64,000 nt of DNA, from contig NZ_VNHW01000012.1 of assembly GCF_008124835.1 (NCBI RefSeq), positions 62,001-126,000 of the forward strand, written 5' to 3'. Shown one piece after another: positions 22,260 to 31,175 of this stretch. Position numbers and translations under genes: made by a program. A model generated the notes under the pieces. The model did not search any database, was not told the origin of the DNA, and saw nothing but the letters and a program-made list of their open reading frames with translations. This stretch comes from Blastococcus xanthinilyticus (GTDB lineage: Bacteria; Actinomycetota; Actinomycetes; Mycobacteriales; Geodermatophilaceae). Positions within the stretch are counted from its first letter, which is position 1. Every line of letters begins with the position of its first letter.

Positions 22260-23248
22260 CCAGCATGGAGCAGCGACCACTCGGCCGGACCGGTGCGGAC
22301 GTCAGCGTGATCGGCCTGGGCACCTGGCAGCTCGGCGGTGACTGGGGGGACGTCGACGAGGACACCGCCGGCGAGGTCCTCGACGCCGCGCTCGACGCCG
22401 GGGTGACCCTGCTGGACACCGCGGACGTCTACGGCGACGGCCGCTCGGAGGAGCGCATCCGGAAGGCGCTGGCGCCCCGGGCGGACCGGCCCTTCGTGGC
22501 GACCAAGGCCGGCCGGCGGGCCGACCCGTTCGAGGCCGCGCAGTACACCCCGGAGAACCTCCGGGCCTGGGTCGACCGGTCCCGCCGCAATCTCGGCGTC
22601 GACACCCTCGACCTCGTGCAGCTGCACTGCCCGCCGCCGGCTGTCTACTCCGATCAGCGGGTCTACGACACGCTCGACGGGTTCGTCGCCGACGGCTCGA
22701 TCGCCGCCTACGGCGTCTCGGTGGAGACCGCCGCGCAGGGGCTGACGGCGCTGGAGCACGAGGGCGTCCAGACCATCCAGGTCATCCTGAACATCTTCCG
22801 GCGCAAGCCGCTGGAGGAGCTGCTGCCCGCCGCGCAGCGCGCCGGCGTCGGCATCCTCGCCCGCGTGCCGCTGGCCAGCGGGCTGCTGACCGGCAAGTAC
22901 GACGAGCAGACGACGTTCCCGGCCGACGACCACCGGAACTTCAACCGCAACGGCGAGGCCTTCGACGTCGGCGAGACGTTCGCCGGGGTGCCCTTCGAGG
23001 TCGGCGTCGAGGCCGCCCGCGAGGTCGCCGCGATCGCCGGCGACGCGGTGCCCACGGCCGCCTTCGCGCTCCGCTGGGTCATCGACCAGCCCGGCGTCAC
23101 CACCGTCATCCCGGGGGCGCGCAACGTCACCCAGGTGCGCGGCAACGTCGCGGCGGCCACGATGGCGCCGCTGTCGGACGCCCAGCTCGCCGACCTCGAG
23201 CGGCTGTACGACGAGCGCATCCGCGCCCACGTGCACGACCGCTGGTAA
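22256..23248 (+). CDS. Aldo/keto reductase
   Basis: A 330-residue NAD(P)H-dependent oxidoreductase with the AKR barrel. Catalytic residues are visible: Asp and Tyr in [17 protein letters not shown], Lys in FVATKAGRR, and His in LVQLHCPPP; the cofactor segment is [14 protein letters not shown] near the C-terminus. ATG 22256 overlaps the hisS stop (ATGA), so it is co-translated with hisS though no functional link is apparent. Substrate unknown. A tandem-repeat spacer separates it from aspS. Confidence 0.93.
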   Translation: MTSMEQRPLGRTGADVSVIGLGTWQLGGDWGDVDEDTAGEVLDAALDAGVTLLDTADVYGDGRSEERIRKALAPRADRPFVATKAGRRADPFEAAQYTPENLRAWVDRSRRNLGVDTLDLVQLHCPPPAVYSDQRVYDTLDGFVADGSIAAYGVSVETAAQGLTALEHEGVQTIQVILNIFRRKPLEELLPAAQRAGVGILARVPLASGLLTGKYDEQTTFPADDHRNFNRNGEAFDVGETFAGVPFEVGVEAAREVAAIAGDAVPTAAFALRWVIDQPGVTTVIPGARNVTQVRGNVAAATMAPLSDAQLADLERLYDERIRAHVHDRW

Positions 23249-23262
23249 CCGTTCCACCGCAC

Positions 23263-23328
23263 CGCCTCCCGCCACCCACGCTCCGCCGCCTCCCACCACC
23301 CACGCTCCGCCGCCTCCCACCACCCACC
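23263..23328 (+). repeat. 24-bp tandem repeat upstream of aspS, G-rich on the minus strand
   Basis: Units start at 23263, 23287 and 23311 (the last truncated at about 18 bp). Each begins CGCCTCCCRCCACCCACG. The minus strand has successive GGG runs (GGGTGGGTGGTGGGAGG), which could form a G-quadruplex. It fills most of the 94-bp gap before aspS. Confidence 0.85.
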
Positions 23329-23342
23329 CGAAGGAATCTCCC

Positions 23343-25118
23343 GTGCTCCGCACCCACGACGCCGGAACGCTGCGCGCGTCCGACGCCGGCACCACCGTCA
23401 CCCTCGCCGGCTGGGTCGCCCGCCGCCGCGACCACGGCGGGGTGGTCTTCCTCGACCTGCGCGACGCCTCCGGGTACGTGCAGGTCGTCGTCCGGGAGGA
23501 GGAGGCGCACCACCTGCGCAACGAGTACTGCGTCCTCGTCACCGGTGACGTGCGGCGCCGGCCGGAGGGCAACGAGAACCCGGAGCTGCCCACCGGCGAG
23601 ATCGAGGTGGCGACGTCGGAGCTCCGGGTGCTGTCGGCGGCGGCGCCGCTGCCGTTCCCGATCGAGACCGACCAGGCGGCTTCCGACGACGTCCGGTACC
23701 GGTACCGCTACCTCGACCTGCGCCGGCAGGGCCCGGCGAAGGCCATCCGGCTGCGCTCGGAGATCAACCGGATCGCCCGGGGCGTGATGGCCGGCCACGG
23801 CTTCGTCGAGGTGGAGACGCCGAACCTGACCCGGTCCACGCCCGAGGGGGCCCGCGACTTCCTCGTGCCGGTGCGGCTGCAGCCGGGCAAGTGGTACGCG
23901 CTGCCCCAGTCGCCGCAGCTGTTCAAGCAGCTGCTGATGATCGGTGGGCTGGAGCGGTACTACCAGATCGCCCGCGCCTTCCGCGACGAGGACTTCCGGG
24001 CCGACCGGCAGCCGGAGTTCACCCAGCTGGACTTCGAGATGAGCTTCGTCGACCGCGACGACGTATTGGCCGTCGCCGAGGACGTCGTCCGCTCGCTGTG
24101 GCGCGGGCTGGCCTCCTACGAGGTGCCCGAGATCCCGCGGATGACCTACCGCGAGGCCATGGACCGGTTCGGCTCCGACAAGCCCGACCTGCGCTTCGGC
24201 GTCGAGCTGACCGAGCTGACGTCGTACTTCGCCGACACCCCGTTCCGGGTCTTCCAGGCGCCCTACGTCGGCGCCGTCGTGATGCCCGGCGGCGGCTCGC
24301 AGCCGCGGCGGGCGTTCGACGCGTGGCAGGACTGGGCCAAGTCCCGCGGCTACCGCGGCCTGGCCTACGTGACGATCGCCGAGGACGGCACGCTCGGCGG
24401 CCCGGTCGCCAAGAACATCTCCGAGTCCGAGCGCGCGGGCCTGGTCGAGGCCGTCGGGGCGAAGCCGGGCGACTGTGTCTTCTTCGCCGCCGGGGCACGC
24501 CGGTCGGCGCAGGAGCTGCTGGGCGCGGCCCGGAACGAGATCGCCAAGCGGCTGGAGCTCATCGAGCCCGGCTCCTGGTCGTTCCTCTTCGTCGTCGACT
24601 TCCCGATGTTCGAGGAGACCGAGGACGGCTCCTGGACCTTCATGCACCACCCCTTCACCTCGCCCACCCCGGAGTGGCGGGACGGCTTCGCCGACGACAA
24701 GGGCGCGGCGCTGTCCGACGCCTACGACATGGTGATCAACGGCAACGAGGTGATGAGCGGCTCGGTCCGCATCCACGACGCCGACCTGCAGGAGCGGGTG
24801 TTCGAGACCCTCGGCATGTCCCGCGAGGAGGCCCGCGAGCGGTTCGGCTTCTTCCTCGAGGCGTTCGCCTACGGCCCGCCGCCGCACGCCGGCGCCGCCC
24901 TCGGGTGGGACCGCCTCGCGGCGCTGCTGTCGGGCGTGGAGTCCATCCGGGAGGTCATCGCCTTCCCGAAGACCGGCGCCGGTTTCGATCCGCTCACCGG
25001 CGCGCCGACGCCGATCACCGACGCGCAGCGCAAGGAGTCCGGCATCGACGCCAAGCCGGAGGAGCCGGCGCTGCCCGGCGAGCCTGGGGCGCCGGGCCCC
25101 TCCGACCCGACGAAGTGA
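23343..25118 (+). CDS. aspS: Aspartate--tRNA ligase
   Basis: Bacterial-type AspRS of 591 residues: N-terminal OB-fold anticodon-binding domain ([10 protein letters not shown] to about 110), catalytic core with motif 2 [18 protein letters not shown], the bacterial GAD insertion (about 280-420), and motif 3 [16 protein letters not shown] Pro/Gly/Glu tail ends the protein. It may charge both tRNA(Asp) and tRNA(Asn), as in bacteria lacking AsnRS, but that cannot be judged from this window. GTG 23343 follows an AAGGAA site. A 68-bp palindromic repeat begins 3 bp after the stop. Confidence 0.97.
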   Translation: MLRTHDAGTLRASDAGTTVTLAGWVARRRDHGGVVFLDLRDASGYVQVVVREEEAHHLRNEYCVLVTGDVRRRPEGNENPELPTGEIEVATSELRVLSAAAPLPFPIETDQAASDDVRYRYRYLDLRRQGPAKAIRLRSEINRIARGVMAGHGFVEVETPNLTRSTPEGARDFLVPVRLQPGKWYALPQSPQLFKQLLMIGGLERYYQIARAFRDEDFRADRQPEFTQLDFEMSFVDRDDVLAVAEDVVRSLWRGLASYEVPEIPRMTYREAMDRFGSDKPDLRFGVELTELTSYFADTPFRVFQAPYVGAVVMPGGGSQPRRAFDAWQDWAKSRGYRGLAYVTIAEDGTLGGPVAKNISESERAGLVEAVGAKPGDCVFFAAGARRSAQELLGAARNEIAKRLELIEPGSWSFLFVVDFPMFEETEDGSWTFMHHPFTSPTPEWRDGFADDKGAALSDAYDMVINGNEVMSGSVRIHDADLQERVFETLGMSREEARERFGFFLEAFAYGPPPHAGAALGWDRLAALLSGVESIREVIAFPKTGAGFDPLTGAPTPITDAQRKESGIDAKPEEPALPGEPGAPGPSDPTK

Positions 25119-25121
25119 GCC

Positions 25122-25189
25122 CGAGTGGGCAGTTGATGCCGCCCGCGACCGCGTGTCCTCGCGTGTCGGCGGCCACAACTGCCCACTCG
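25122..25189 (+). repeat. 68-bp palindromic repeat, copy 1
   Basis: The ends are perfect 14-bp inverted repeats (CGAGTGGGCAGTTG and its complement). A further inner stem pairs positions 17-22 with 47-52, and the loop side carries two GCGTGTC motifs. It begins 3 bp after the aspS stop. Two other copies of exactly the same length are at 27302-27369 and 28336-28403. Confidence 0.9.
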
Positions 25190-25207
25190 GTGCGGCCGGG
25201 GGGCCGG

Positions 25208-25213
25208 TAGCGT
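25208..25213 (+). promoter_or_regulatory. Putative leaderless -10 (TAGCGT) for the aminotransferase
   Basis: TAGCGT ends 7 nt before ATG 25221 with no Shine-Dalgarno between, indicating a leaderless transcript that starts after repeat copy 1. Confidence 0.5.
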
Positions 25214-25220
25214 CCCGGCC

Positions 25221-26312
25221 ATGCCTCTGCGCGCCCGCACCCTGCTCGGTCCCGGTCCGTCCAACCCCTACCCCGAGGCGCAGGTCGCGCTGGGCCAGCC
25301 GCTCCTGGGGCACCTCGACCCGGAGTTCCTCCGGATCCTCGACGAGACCTCCGACCGGCTGCGCCAGGTCTTCGGCACCGCGAACCGGCGCACGCTGCCG
25401 CTGTCGGCCACCGGCTCGGCGGGCATGGAGGCGGCGTTCGTCAACACCGTGGGCCCGGGCGACGTCGTCGTCGTCGCGGTGAACGGGCTGTTCGGCCAGC
25501 GCATGGTCGACGTCGCCGGCCGCTGCGGAGCCGAGGTCGTCGCCGTCGAGCACGAGTGGGGGCAGCCGGTGGACGCCGCGCGCGTGCTGGACGCCCACCC
25601 CGCGCCCAAGCTGATCGCCGCCGTCCACGCGGAGACCTCCACCGGCGTTCTGTCCGACCTCCAGCCGCTGGCCGCCGGGAAGGGCGACGCGCTGCTCCTG
25701 GCCGACTGCGTCACCTCGCTCGGTGGCATCCCGGTCTCGCTGGACGAGTGGGGTGTCGACCTCGCGTACTCCGGGTCCCAGAAGTGCCTCGGCGTGGCCC
25801 CGGGGCTCGCGCCGTTCACGATCAGCGACCGGGCCTGGGACCGGCGGATCCAGAAGCCGCAGAGCTGGTACCTCGACCTCGGGATGCTCGGGGGCTACGC
25901 CGGCGAGGCCGCGGGGTCGGGCGGCCGCACCTACCACCACACCGCCCCGACCGGGATGGTCGTGTCGCTGCACGCGGGGCTGGGCCGGATCCTGGACGAG
26001 GGGCTCGACGCCGTCCACGCCCGGCACGCCGAGGCCGGCCGGCTGCTGCACGAGGGCCTCGCGGAGCTCGGGCTGGAGCTCTTCGCCGCCGAGGGCTCCC
26101 GGCTGCCGGAGCTGACCACCGTGCAGGTGCCCGACGGCGTCGACTCGGCGGCGGTCCGCAAGGAGCTGCTCGAGCGGTTCGACCTGGAGATCGGCGGGGG
26201 AGTGGGCGCCTACGCGGCCACCGTCTGGCGGATCGGCCTCATGGGGCCGAACGCGTCGCCGGCCAAGGTGGCGTTCGTGCTGGCCGCCCTCCGGGACGTC
26301 CTCGGCCGCTGA
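25221..26312 (+). CDS. Class V aminotransferase (alanine--glyoxylate aminotransferase-like)
   Basis: A 363-residue PLP enzyme of fold type I. Recognisable blocks are LLGPGPSNPYPE at the N-terminus, the cofactor loop SATGSAGMEAAFVN, the LADCVTSLGGIPVSLDEWGVD segment with the PLP-ring Asp, and the Schiff-base lysine in SGSQKCL (about residue 190). This pattern matches the alanine-glyoxylate/serine-pyruvate group (PucG, serine-glyoxylate types). It lies alone between repeat copy 1 and a membrane-protein gene, so the pathway is not shown by context. Confidence 0.92.
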   Translation: MPLRARTLLGPGPSNPYPEAQVALGQPLLGHLDPEFLRILDETSDRLRQVFGTANRRTLPLSATGSAGMEAAFVNTVGPGDVVVVAVNGLFGQRMVDVAGRCGAEVVAVEHEWGQPVDAARVLDAHPAPKLIAAVHAETSTGVLSDLQPLAAGKGDALLLADCVTSLGGIPVSLDEWGVDLAYSGSQKCLGVAPGLAPFTISDRAWDRRIQKPQSWYLDLGMLGGYAGEAAGSGGRTYHHTAPTGMVVSLHAGLGRILDEGLDAVHARHAEAGRLLHEGLAELGLELFAAEGSRLPELTTVQVPDGVDSAAVRKELLERFDLEIGGGVGAYAATVWRIGLMGPNASPAKVAFVLAALRDVLGR

Positions 26313-26349
26313 CCCCCGCGCCCGATGTGGCGTAGGGCACACTGGGCAC

Positions 26350-27291
26350 ATGCTGCACCAGGAGGTTCCGCACCAGGAGGCATCGACGGGCCGGCCGTCC
26401 CGGGGCCTGCCGCCGTGGGCGCTCGTCCCGGTCGCCGGGCTGGGCTGGTGGCTGGTCGGCTACCTCCCCGCGCTCCTCGAGGAGCTCCTCGCCGGTTCCC
26501 CGGTCCGGGGATGGCCGCTGGTGCCGCTGCTCGCCACCCGGGGCGGTGCCCTGGTGACGGGCGCGTTCGCGGGCGGGATCGCGGCCGGCCTGCTCGGCCT
26601 GCTCGCCCGCCGGGGACGACGCCGGACCGCGGTGGGCGCGACGGGTGCCGGGATGGCCGCCGCGATGGCGGTGACCCTCTTGCTGGTGGGGCTGTTCCTC
26701 GCCGACCAGCGGCCGGCGGCCGGCGATGACGGCGGGGTGGTGGCCGGCCTCGGCCTGCTCACGGTCCTGGCCGGTCTCCTCGGCTGGGCGCTCGGCTCGG
26801 CCTGGGTGGTCGGTCGGGTCGGGCTGGGGGTCGCCCTGGCCGCGCTGGCGACCGCGGTACCCGCGTGGTCGAGCTCGCTGCAGATCGCGGTGCTGAACGC
26901 GACGCAGGCCGACGGGCTGCTCGTCCTCGACTGGCGGTGGACCGAGTGGGCCGGGGCGGCCGTGCTGGCGGCAGCCCTCGTGGTGATCGGCATCCGCCCG
27001 GCGGCGCGCCTGGCGTGGTGGGCGGTGGTGCTGGTGGGTGCCTGGTTCGTGGAGCCGGCGTTCACCGCGGTGGTCAACCTGGAGTTCTACCTGCGCGGCG
27101 CCGTGCCCGGCATGCCCGGTGTCCCCGAGACGCTGTCCGAAGCCCTCGCCGCAGCGGTGCAGGAGGTCTTCTGGGTCGCCGCGCGGCCGGACTACCAGCC
27201 GGTGGCCCCCCTCATCGCCGCCGTCGTCGTCGCGGCCCTGGTGTGCCTCGTCCGGCCCCGCCTCGCCGCCCGGCGGGCCACCACCGCCTGA
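26350..27291 (+). CDS. Polytopic membrane protein of unknown function
   Basis: A 313-residue hydrophobic protein that I do not recognise as a named family. It has about eight transmembrane segments: LVPVAGLGWWLVGYLP, VTGAFAGGIAAGLLGLL, AAAMAVTLLLVGLFL and several more, with a short external stretch around FYLRGAVPGMPGVPET. The N-terminus is a His/Glu-rich cytoplasmic tail. Codon use is strongly GC3-biased, supporting a real gene. CACACT (26338-26343), 6 nt before ATG 26350, is a weak leaderless -10. Repeat copy 2 starts 10 bp after the stop. Confidence 0.8.
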   Translation: MLHQEVPHQEASTGRPSRGLPPWALVPVAGLGWWLVGYLPALLEELLAGSPVRGWPLVPLLATRGGALVTGAFAGGIAAGLLGLLARRGRRRTAVGATGAGMAAAMAVTLLLVGLFLADQRPAAGDDGGVVAGLGLLTVLAGLLGWALGSAWVVGRVGLGVALAALATAVPAWSSSLQIAVLNATQADGLLVLDWRWTEWAGAAVLAAALVVIGIRPAARLAWWAVVLVGAWFVEPAFTAVVNLEFYLRGAVPGMPGVPETLSEALAAAVQEVFWVAARPDYQPVAPLIAAVVVAALVCLVRPRLAARRATTA

Positions 27292-27301
27292 GCACGACGG
27301 C

Positions 27302-27369
27302 CGAGTGGGCAGTCGTGACCGCTCGCGCCGGCGTGTCCGCGCGTGTCGGCGACCGCAACTGCCTTCTCG
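27302..27369 (+). repeat. 68-bp palindromic repeat, copy 2
   Basis: Same length and core as copies 1 and 3, but the right end reads CAACTGCCTTCTCG, which weakens the terminal pairing. It lies between two convergent genes, 10 bp from one stop and 18 bp from the other. Confidence 0.88.
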
Positions 27370-27387
27370 ACCCGGGAGGCGCTGCGG

Positions 27388-28257
27388 TCACCACGTCGCG
27401 CCCCGGCTGATCAGGGCACGTCGGGTGCGGTCGACCACGGTGCCGAGCCGTCCCAGCACCGCGTGCCCGAAACGCAGCACGAGCCAGCCGTCGGCGGCCA
27501 TGAGCGAGTACCGATCGATGTCCCGGTCGAACTGCGCCCGTTCGGCGTGCTGCCGCCCCTCGTACTCGACGGCGATCTTCCAGCGCCGGTAGCCCAGGTC
27601 CGCGTGCGCCACTACCCGCCCCCGTGGGTCCTGCACCGGCACCTGCACCTCGGGCCCCGGGAGATCGCTGCTGAGGAGAGCGTGGCGGACCAGGCTCTCC
27701 GGGCAAGATGCGGCCAGCGGCGTCAGGTGCCCGGCCAGGGCGCGCGCGGTGACGACGCCCCGGCGCCCGGTCGTGCCGGCCAGCCGGTGGGCCAGCGTGG
27801 CGGCGTCGAGGTGGCCGGCCCGCATCAGCGCGTCCCCCACGGCGAGCAGCTCTCCCGGCGGCAGCAGTCCGGCCAGGTCCAGCCAGGTGCGGACCCCGCT
27901 GGTCAGCGGTAGCCCGTGCTCGGTGGTGACGTCGCCTTCCCCGAGGGCGCACACGTGTGCGGCGAAGCGCGCGCGCCGGGGTCGGTGCGTGCCCGGCGGC
28001 ACGGTGAGGTGCACGGGCCAGCCGGCTCTCAGCGGTGCGCCGAGGAGCGTGGCGGCGGTTCGGTGGGAGAACACCGTGCCCGCGGGGAGCACCGGGAGCG
28101 CGGCCAGGCAGGCAGCGCGCAGACCCAGCGGCACCGCCGTCGACACGTAGGCGCCGCGGGTCACCCGCACGCCGTCGTCCCGGAGCTGTGCGCGGGTCAG
28201 CCCGGCGGCAGCGGCCTCCGGGCGGGTGTAGGCGGGCGGCAGCCCGATGCGGTCCAC
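27388..28257 (-). CDS. DUF559/Vsr-like endonuclease-fold protein with AbiEi-like N-terminus
   Basis: A 289-residue protein with two parts. Residues 1-180 resemble the AbiEi-type winged-helix region of actinobacterial DUF559 proteins (RAQLRDDGVRVTRGAY, TVFSHRTAATLLGAPL, GLPLTSGVRTWLDLAGLL). The C-terminal ~100 residues carry the Vsr/DUF559 restriction-endonuclease-like fold, with Asp in AHADLGYRRWKIAVEYEG (a D...ExE/K-like metal site) and RQHAERAQFDRDIDRY. Such proteins are abundant in actinobacteria; biochemical activity is unproven. GTG 28257 gives the family-typical N-terminus MDRIGLPPAYTR; a longer frame would run into repeat copy 3. The gene is bracketed by repeat copies 2 and 3 in direct orientation. 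Confidence 0.85.
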   Translation of the reverse strand: MDRIGLPPAYTRPEAAAAGLTRAQLRDDGVRVTRGAYVSTAVPLGLRAACLAALPVLPAGTVFSHRTAATLLGAPLRAGWPVHLTVPPGTHRPRRARFAAHVCALGEGDVTTEHGLPLTSGVRTWLDLAGLLPPGELLAVGDALMRAGHLDAATLAHRLAGTTGRRGVVTARALAGHLTPLAASCPESLVRHALLSSDLPGPEVQVPVQDPRGRVVAHADLGYRRWKIAVEYEGRQHAERAQFDRDIDRYSLMAADGWLVLRFGHAVLGRLGTVVDRTRRALISRGATW

Positions 28258-28335
28258 CGGGGAGGCGTCGGTGCGCCCCGGCGGCGGCGGGCCGCGGGCG
28301 GCGGGTCCGTGGAAGGGATTCCCGCCTGTGGACGC

Positions 28336-28403
28336 CGAGTGGGCAGTCGTGGTCGTCCGGCCTGGCGTGTCCGCGCGTGTCGGCGACCGCAACTGCCCAC
28401 TCG
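28336..28403 (+). repeat. 68-bp palindromic repeat, copy 3
   Basis: Terminal arms match copy 1 except one base on the left. Compared with copy 1, the inner stem pair 18-51 changes from C-G to T-A, a compensatory change. It starts 16 bp past the stop of the minus-strand aldo/keto reductase and lies upstream of the DUF559 gene. Confidence 0.9.
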
Positions 28404-28419
28404 TCGAGCGGAAGACGAA

Positions 28420-29280
28420 TCAGGCGGCGTCGAGGCGGGCCAGCTGCTCGGGCGTGAGCTTCAGGTCGGCCGCGGCGGCGGAGTCGACGATCGACTCCCG
28501 CCGGGACGCGCCGGGGATCGGGACGACGACGTCGCTCTGCGCCAGGTGCCAGGCCAGCGCCACCTGGTGGACCGATGCCCCGAGCTCGTCGGCCACCTCC
28601 GCGAACGCCGGCGCCGACGAGCCGAGGGAGCCTGCGGCGGGCACCCCGCCGAAGGGGCTCCAGGGCAGCCAGGCCAGCCCGAGCTCGGCGCAGTGGGCCA
28701 GCTCGCCGGCGGAGGAGCGCCAGCCGGGGGAGAACTGGTTCTGCACGCTGACGAGTGCGTCGCCGAGTATCGAGCGGGCGGCGTCGATCTGGGCGATGTC
28801 GGCGTTGGAGATGCCGACCATGCGCACCAGCCCGTCGTCGGCCAGCTGCCGCAGCGCCCCGATCGACTCCTCCCACGGGGTGGCCGGGTCGGGCCGGTGG
28901 AACTGGTAGAGCCCGATGGCCTCCACCCCCAGCCGGCGCAGCGACGCCTCGCAGGCCCGGCGGAGGTAGGACGGCGTCCCGTCCAGCTCCCAGTCGGTGC
29001 CGCGCCGGGTGTGCCCGCCCTTGGTGGCGACCAGCACGTCGGCGGCTCCCGGCCCGTAGGAGCGCAGCGCCTCGGCCACGAGCTCCTCGTTGTGGCCGAA
29101 CTCCGCCTCGTCCAGGGAGTAGGCGTCGGCGGTGTCGACGAGGGTCACCCCGGCGTCCAGGGCGGCGTGCACCACGCCGGCGGCCTCCTCGCGCGAGGGG
29201 CGGTCGGTCTTGGTCGAGAGGGGCATGGCGCCCAGGCCGATGGCGCCCACGGTCAGGTTCCCGATGCGTCGCTGCTGCAT
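28420..29280 (-). CDS. Aldo/keto reductase
   Basis: A 286-residue AKR oxidoreductase distinct from the one at 22256. Catalytic residues appear in [22 protein letters not shown] (Asp, Tyr), VLVATKGG (Lys) and LYQFHRPDP (His); the C-terminal cofactor block is [18 protein letters not shown] chose ATG 29280 ([17 protein letters not shown]); the upstream extension of the frame is unconserved and overlaps the divergent rarA promoter region. Substrate unknown. Repeat copy 3 lies at its 3' end. Confidence 0.92.
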   Translation of the reverse strand: MQQRRIGNLTVGAIGLGAMPLSTKTDRPSREEAAGVVHAALDAGVTLVDTADAYSLDEAEFGHNEELVAEALRSYGPGAADVLVATKGGHTRRGTDWELDGTPSYLRRACEASLRRLGVEAIGLYQFHRPDPATPWEESIGALRQLADDGLVRMVGISNADIAQIDAARSILGDALVSVQNQFSPGWRSSAGELAHCAELGLAWLPWSPFGGVPAAGSLGSSAPAFAEVADELGASVHQVALAWHLAQSDVVVPIPGASRRESIVDSAAAADLKLTPEQLARLDAA

Positions 29281-29301
29281 GGGGCTGTCGTGCCCCGCGG
29301 G

Positions 29302-29307
29302 TAGCGT
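29302..29307 (+). promoter_or_regulatory. Putative leaderless -10 (TAGCGT) for rarA
   Basis: TAGCGT ends 8 nt before GTG 29316 in the 35-bp divergent gap between the aldo/keto reductase and rarA. No Shine-Dalgarno is seen. Confidence 0.5.
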
Positions 29308-29315
29308 TCTCACCC

Positions 29316-30650
29316 GTGAGCTCGCTGTTCGACGCACCCGAGGACGACGGCCCCGCGGCGGTCGACCCGGGCGCGCCGCTGGCGGTGCGGATGCGGCCGC
29401 GCGCGCTGGACGAGGTCGTCGGCCAGCAGCACCTGCTCGGTGACCGGGCGCCGCTGCGGCGGCTGGTCGAGTCCGACGAGCCGATGTCGCTGGTCCTGTA
29501 CGGCCCCCCGGGCACCGGGAAGACGACGCTGGCGCACGTCATCTCCCTGGCCACCAAGCGCCAGTTCGTGCAGCTGTCCGCCCTCGACGCCGGGGTGAAG
29601 GAGGTGCGGGCGGTCATCGCCGGCGCCAAGCGGGAGCTCACCTACGCCGGCCGCCGCACCGTGCTCTTCATCGACGAGGTGCACCGCTTCTCCAAGACGC
29701 AGCAGGACAGCCTGCTGAGCGCGGTCGAGGACCGGATCGTCAGCCTGATCGCGGCCACCACGGAGAACCCGTTCTTCTCCGTGGTCAGCCCGCTGCTCTC
29801 GCGCAGCCTCGTGCTGGCCCTCCAGCCGCTCACCGACGACGACATCCGCGCGGTCCTGCACCGGGCGCTGGCCAGCGACCGGGGGCTCGGCGGGGCCCTC
29901 ACCCTGAGCACCGAGGCGGAGGACCACCTGGTGCGGGTGGCCGGGGGCGACGCGCGCAAGGCGCTCACCGCGCTGGAGTCCGGCGCGGGCGCCGCGCAGG
30001 CGGCCGGCGGGGCGGAGATCGACCTCGCCACGCTGGAGACGGCGGTGGCGCAGGCAGCCGTGCGCTACGACCGGCAGGGCGACATGCACTATGACGTCGC
30101 GAGCGCGCTGATCAAGTCGATCCGCGGCAGCGACGTCGACGCCGCCCTGCACTACCTGGCCCGCATGGTGACCGCGGGGGAGGACCCGCGCTTCATCGCC
30201 CGGCGCCTGGTGATCTCCGCCAGCGAGGACATCGGCATGGCCGACCCGACGGCGCTGCTGGCCGCGGTCGCCGCCGCCGACGCCGTCGCCTTCATCGGCA
30301 TGCCGGAGGGGCACTTCCCGCTGGCCCAGGCCGTCGTGCACCTCGCCACCGCCCCGAAGTCCAACGCGGTCACGGCGGCCATCGGTGAGTCGATGGCCGA
30401 CGTGCGGGCCGGGCTCGGTGGCCCGGTGCCGGCCGGGCTGCGCGACGCGCACTACGCCGGGGCGAAGAAGCTGGGCCACGGCGCGACGTACGTGTACCCG
30501 CACGCCCACCCCGACGGCGTCGTCCCGCAGCAGTACCCACCCGACGCGCTGGTGGGCAGGGACTACTACCGGCCGACCGGCCGGGGTGCGGAGGCGCGAC
30601 TGGGGGAGCGGCTGGCCAAGCTCCGGGCGATCATCCGCCGCTCGCGGTGA
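29316..30650 (+). CDS. rarA: Replication-associated recombination protein A (RarA/MgsA AAA+ ATPase)
   Basis: AAA+ ATPase related to the clamp-loader and RuvB that acts at stalled replication forks. The 444-residue product begins with an SSB/clamp-interaction-like SLFDAP, then has Walker [14 protein letters not shown] (about 64-76), Walker [11 protein letters not shown], sensor 1 [11 protein letters not shown], and the C-terminal tetramerisation region ([26 protein letters not shown]). GTG 29316 is preceded by TAGCGT. Its position ahead of alaS matches mycobacterial Rv2559c. Confidence 0.95.
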   Translation: MSSLFDAPEDDGPAAVDPGAPLAVRMRPRALDEVVGQQHLLGDRAPLRRLVESDEPMSLVLYGPPGTGKTTLAHVISLATKRQFVQLSALDAGVKEVRAVIAGAKRELTYAGRRTVLFIDEVHRFSKTQQDSLLSAVEDRIVSLIAATTENPFFSVVSPLLSRSLVLALQPLTDDDIRAVLHRALASDRGLGGALTLSTEAEDHLVRVAGGDARKALTALESGAGAAQAAGGAEIDLATLETAVAQAAVRYDRQGDMHYDVASALIKSIRGSDVDAALHYLARMVTAGEDPRFIARRLVISASEDIGMADPTALLAAVAAADAVAFIGMPEGHFPLAQAVVHLATAPKSNAVTAAIGESMADVRAGLGGPVPAGLRDAHYAGAKKLGHGATYVYPHAHPDGVVPQQYPPDALVGRDYYRPTGRGAEARLGERLAKLRAIIRRSR

Positions 30651-30689
30651 CGCCCCGGCGGGGGACCGACGACCCACAGGGTGCGCGAC

Positions 30690-30695
30690 TACTGT
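30690..30695 (+). promoter_or_regulatory. Putative -10 element (TACTGT) for the DUF948-alaS region
   Basis: TACTGT lies 54 nt before GTG 30750 in the 99-bp gap after rarA, giving a leader of about 48 nt with AGGAG at 30740-30744. Confidence 0.35.
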
Positions 30696-30749
30696 GATCA
30701 GGCCGGAGCGTCGCCGCCGGCGTCGATTCCCCTCAGAACAGGAGCACGC

Positions 30750-31175
30750 GTGTCCGCAGGAGAGATCGCCGGGCTGATCGCAGCCGGGGCGCTGGTGCTG
30801 CTGGTGGTGCTGGTGGCCGTGCCGCTGCTCAAGCTCGGCCGGACGCTCGACGAGACCACCCTGACCATCCGCCAGGTGCGGGAGCAGAGCGCGCCGATCC
30901 TCGGCCAGGCCAGCACCACGGTCGCCCACGTGAACAGCAACCTGGAGCGGGTCGACGACATCACCGGCAACGCCGCGAACGTCTCGAGCAACGTCGCCGC
31001 GCTCACCAGCGTCGTCGCCGCCACGATCGGCAGCCCGCTGATCAAGGTCGCGGCGTTCAGCTACGGCGTGCGCAGCGCGACGCGGAAGAAGCGCGAGGGC
31101 CAGGCCCTGGCCGACGCCGCCGCCCGCGACAAGGCCGCGCGCCGCGAGCGCCGCGCCGCCCGGCGGGCCGCCTGA
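30750..31175 (+). CDS. DUF948-family membrane-anchored protein
   Basis: A 141-residue protein with one N-terminal transmembrane helix (about 6-29) followed by a long heptad-like helical region (LDETTLTIRQVREQSAPILGQ to NVSSNVAALTSVV) typical of DUF948, then a hydrophobic patch (SPLIKVAAFSYGV) and a basic Ala/Arg tail. The function of DUF948 proteins is not established; the long helix suggests oligomers at the membrane. GTG 30750 has AGGAG 5 nt upstream. It overlaps the next small gene by one base, as is usual between rarA and alaS in actinobacteria. Confidence 0.88.
   Translation: MSAGEIAGLIAAGALVLLVVLVAVPLLKLGRTLDETTLTIRQVREQSAPILGQASTTVAHVNSNLERVDDITGNAANVSSNVAALTSVVAATIGSPLIKVAAFSYGVRSATRKKREGQALADAAARDKAARRERRAARRAA

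Noticed and set aside
25119-28419. An insertion sequence or transposon carrying the aminotransferase and DUF559 genes
   Set aside because: No transposase, target-site duplication or end-to-end inverted repeats spanning the genes were seen; the 68-bp elements are self-contained palindromes.
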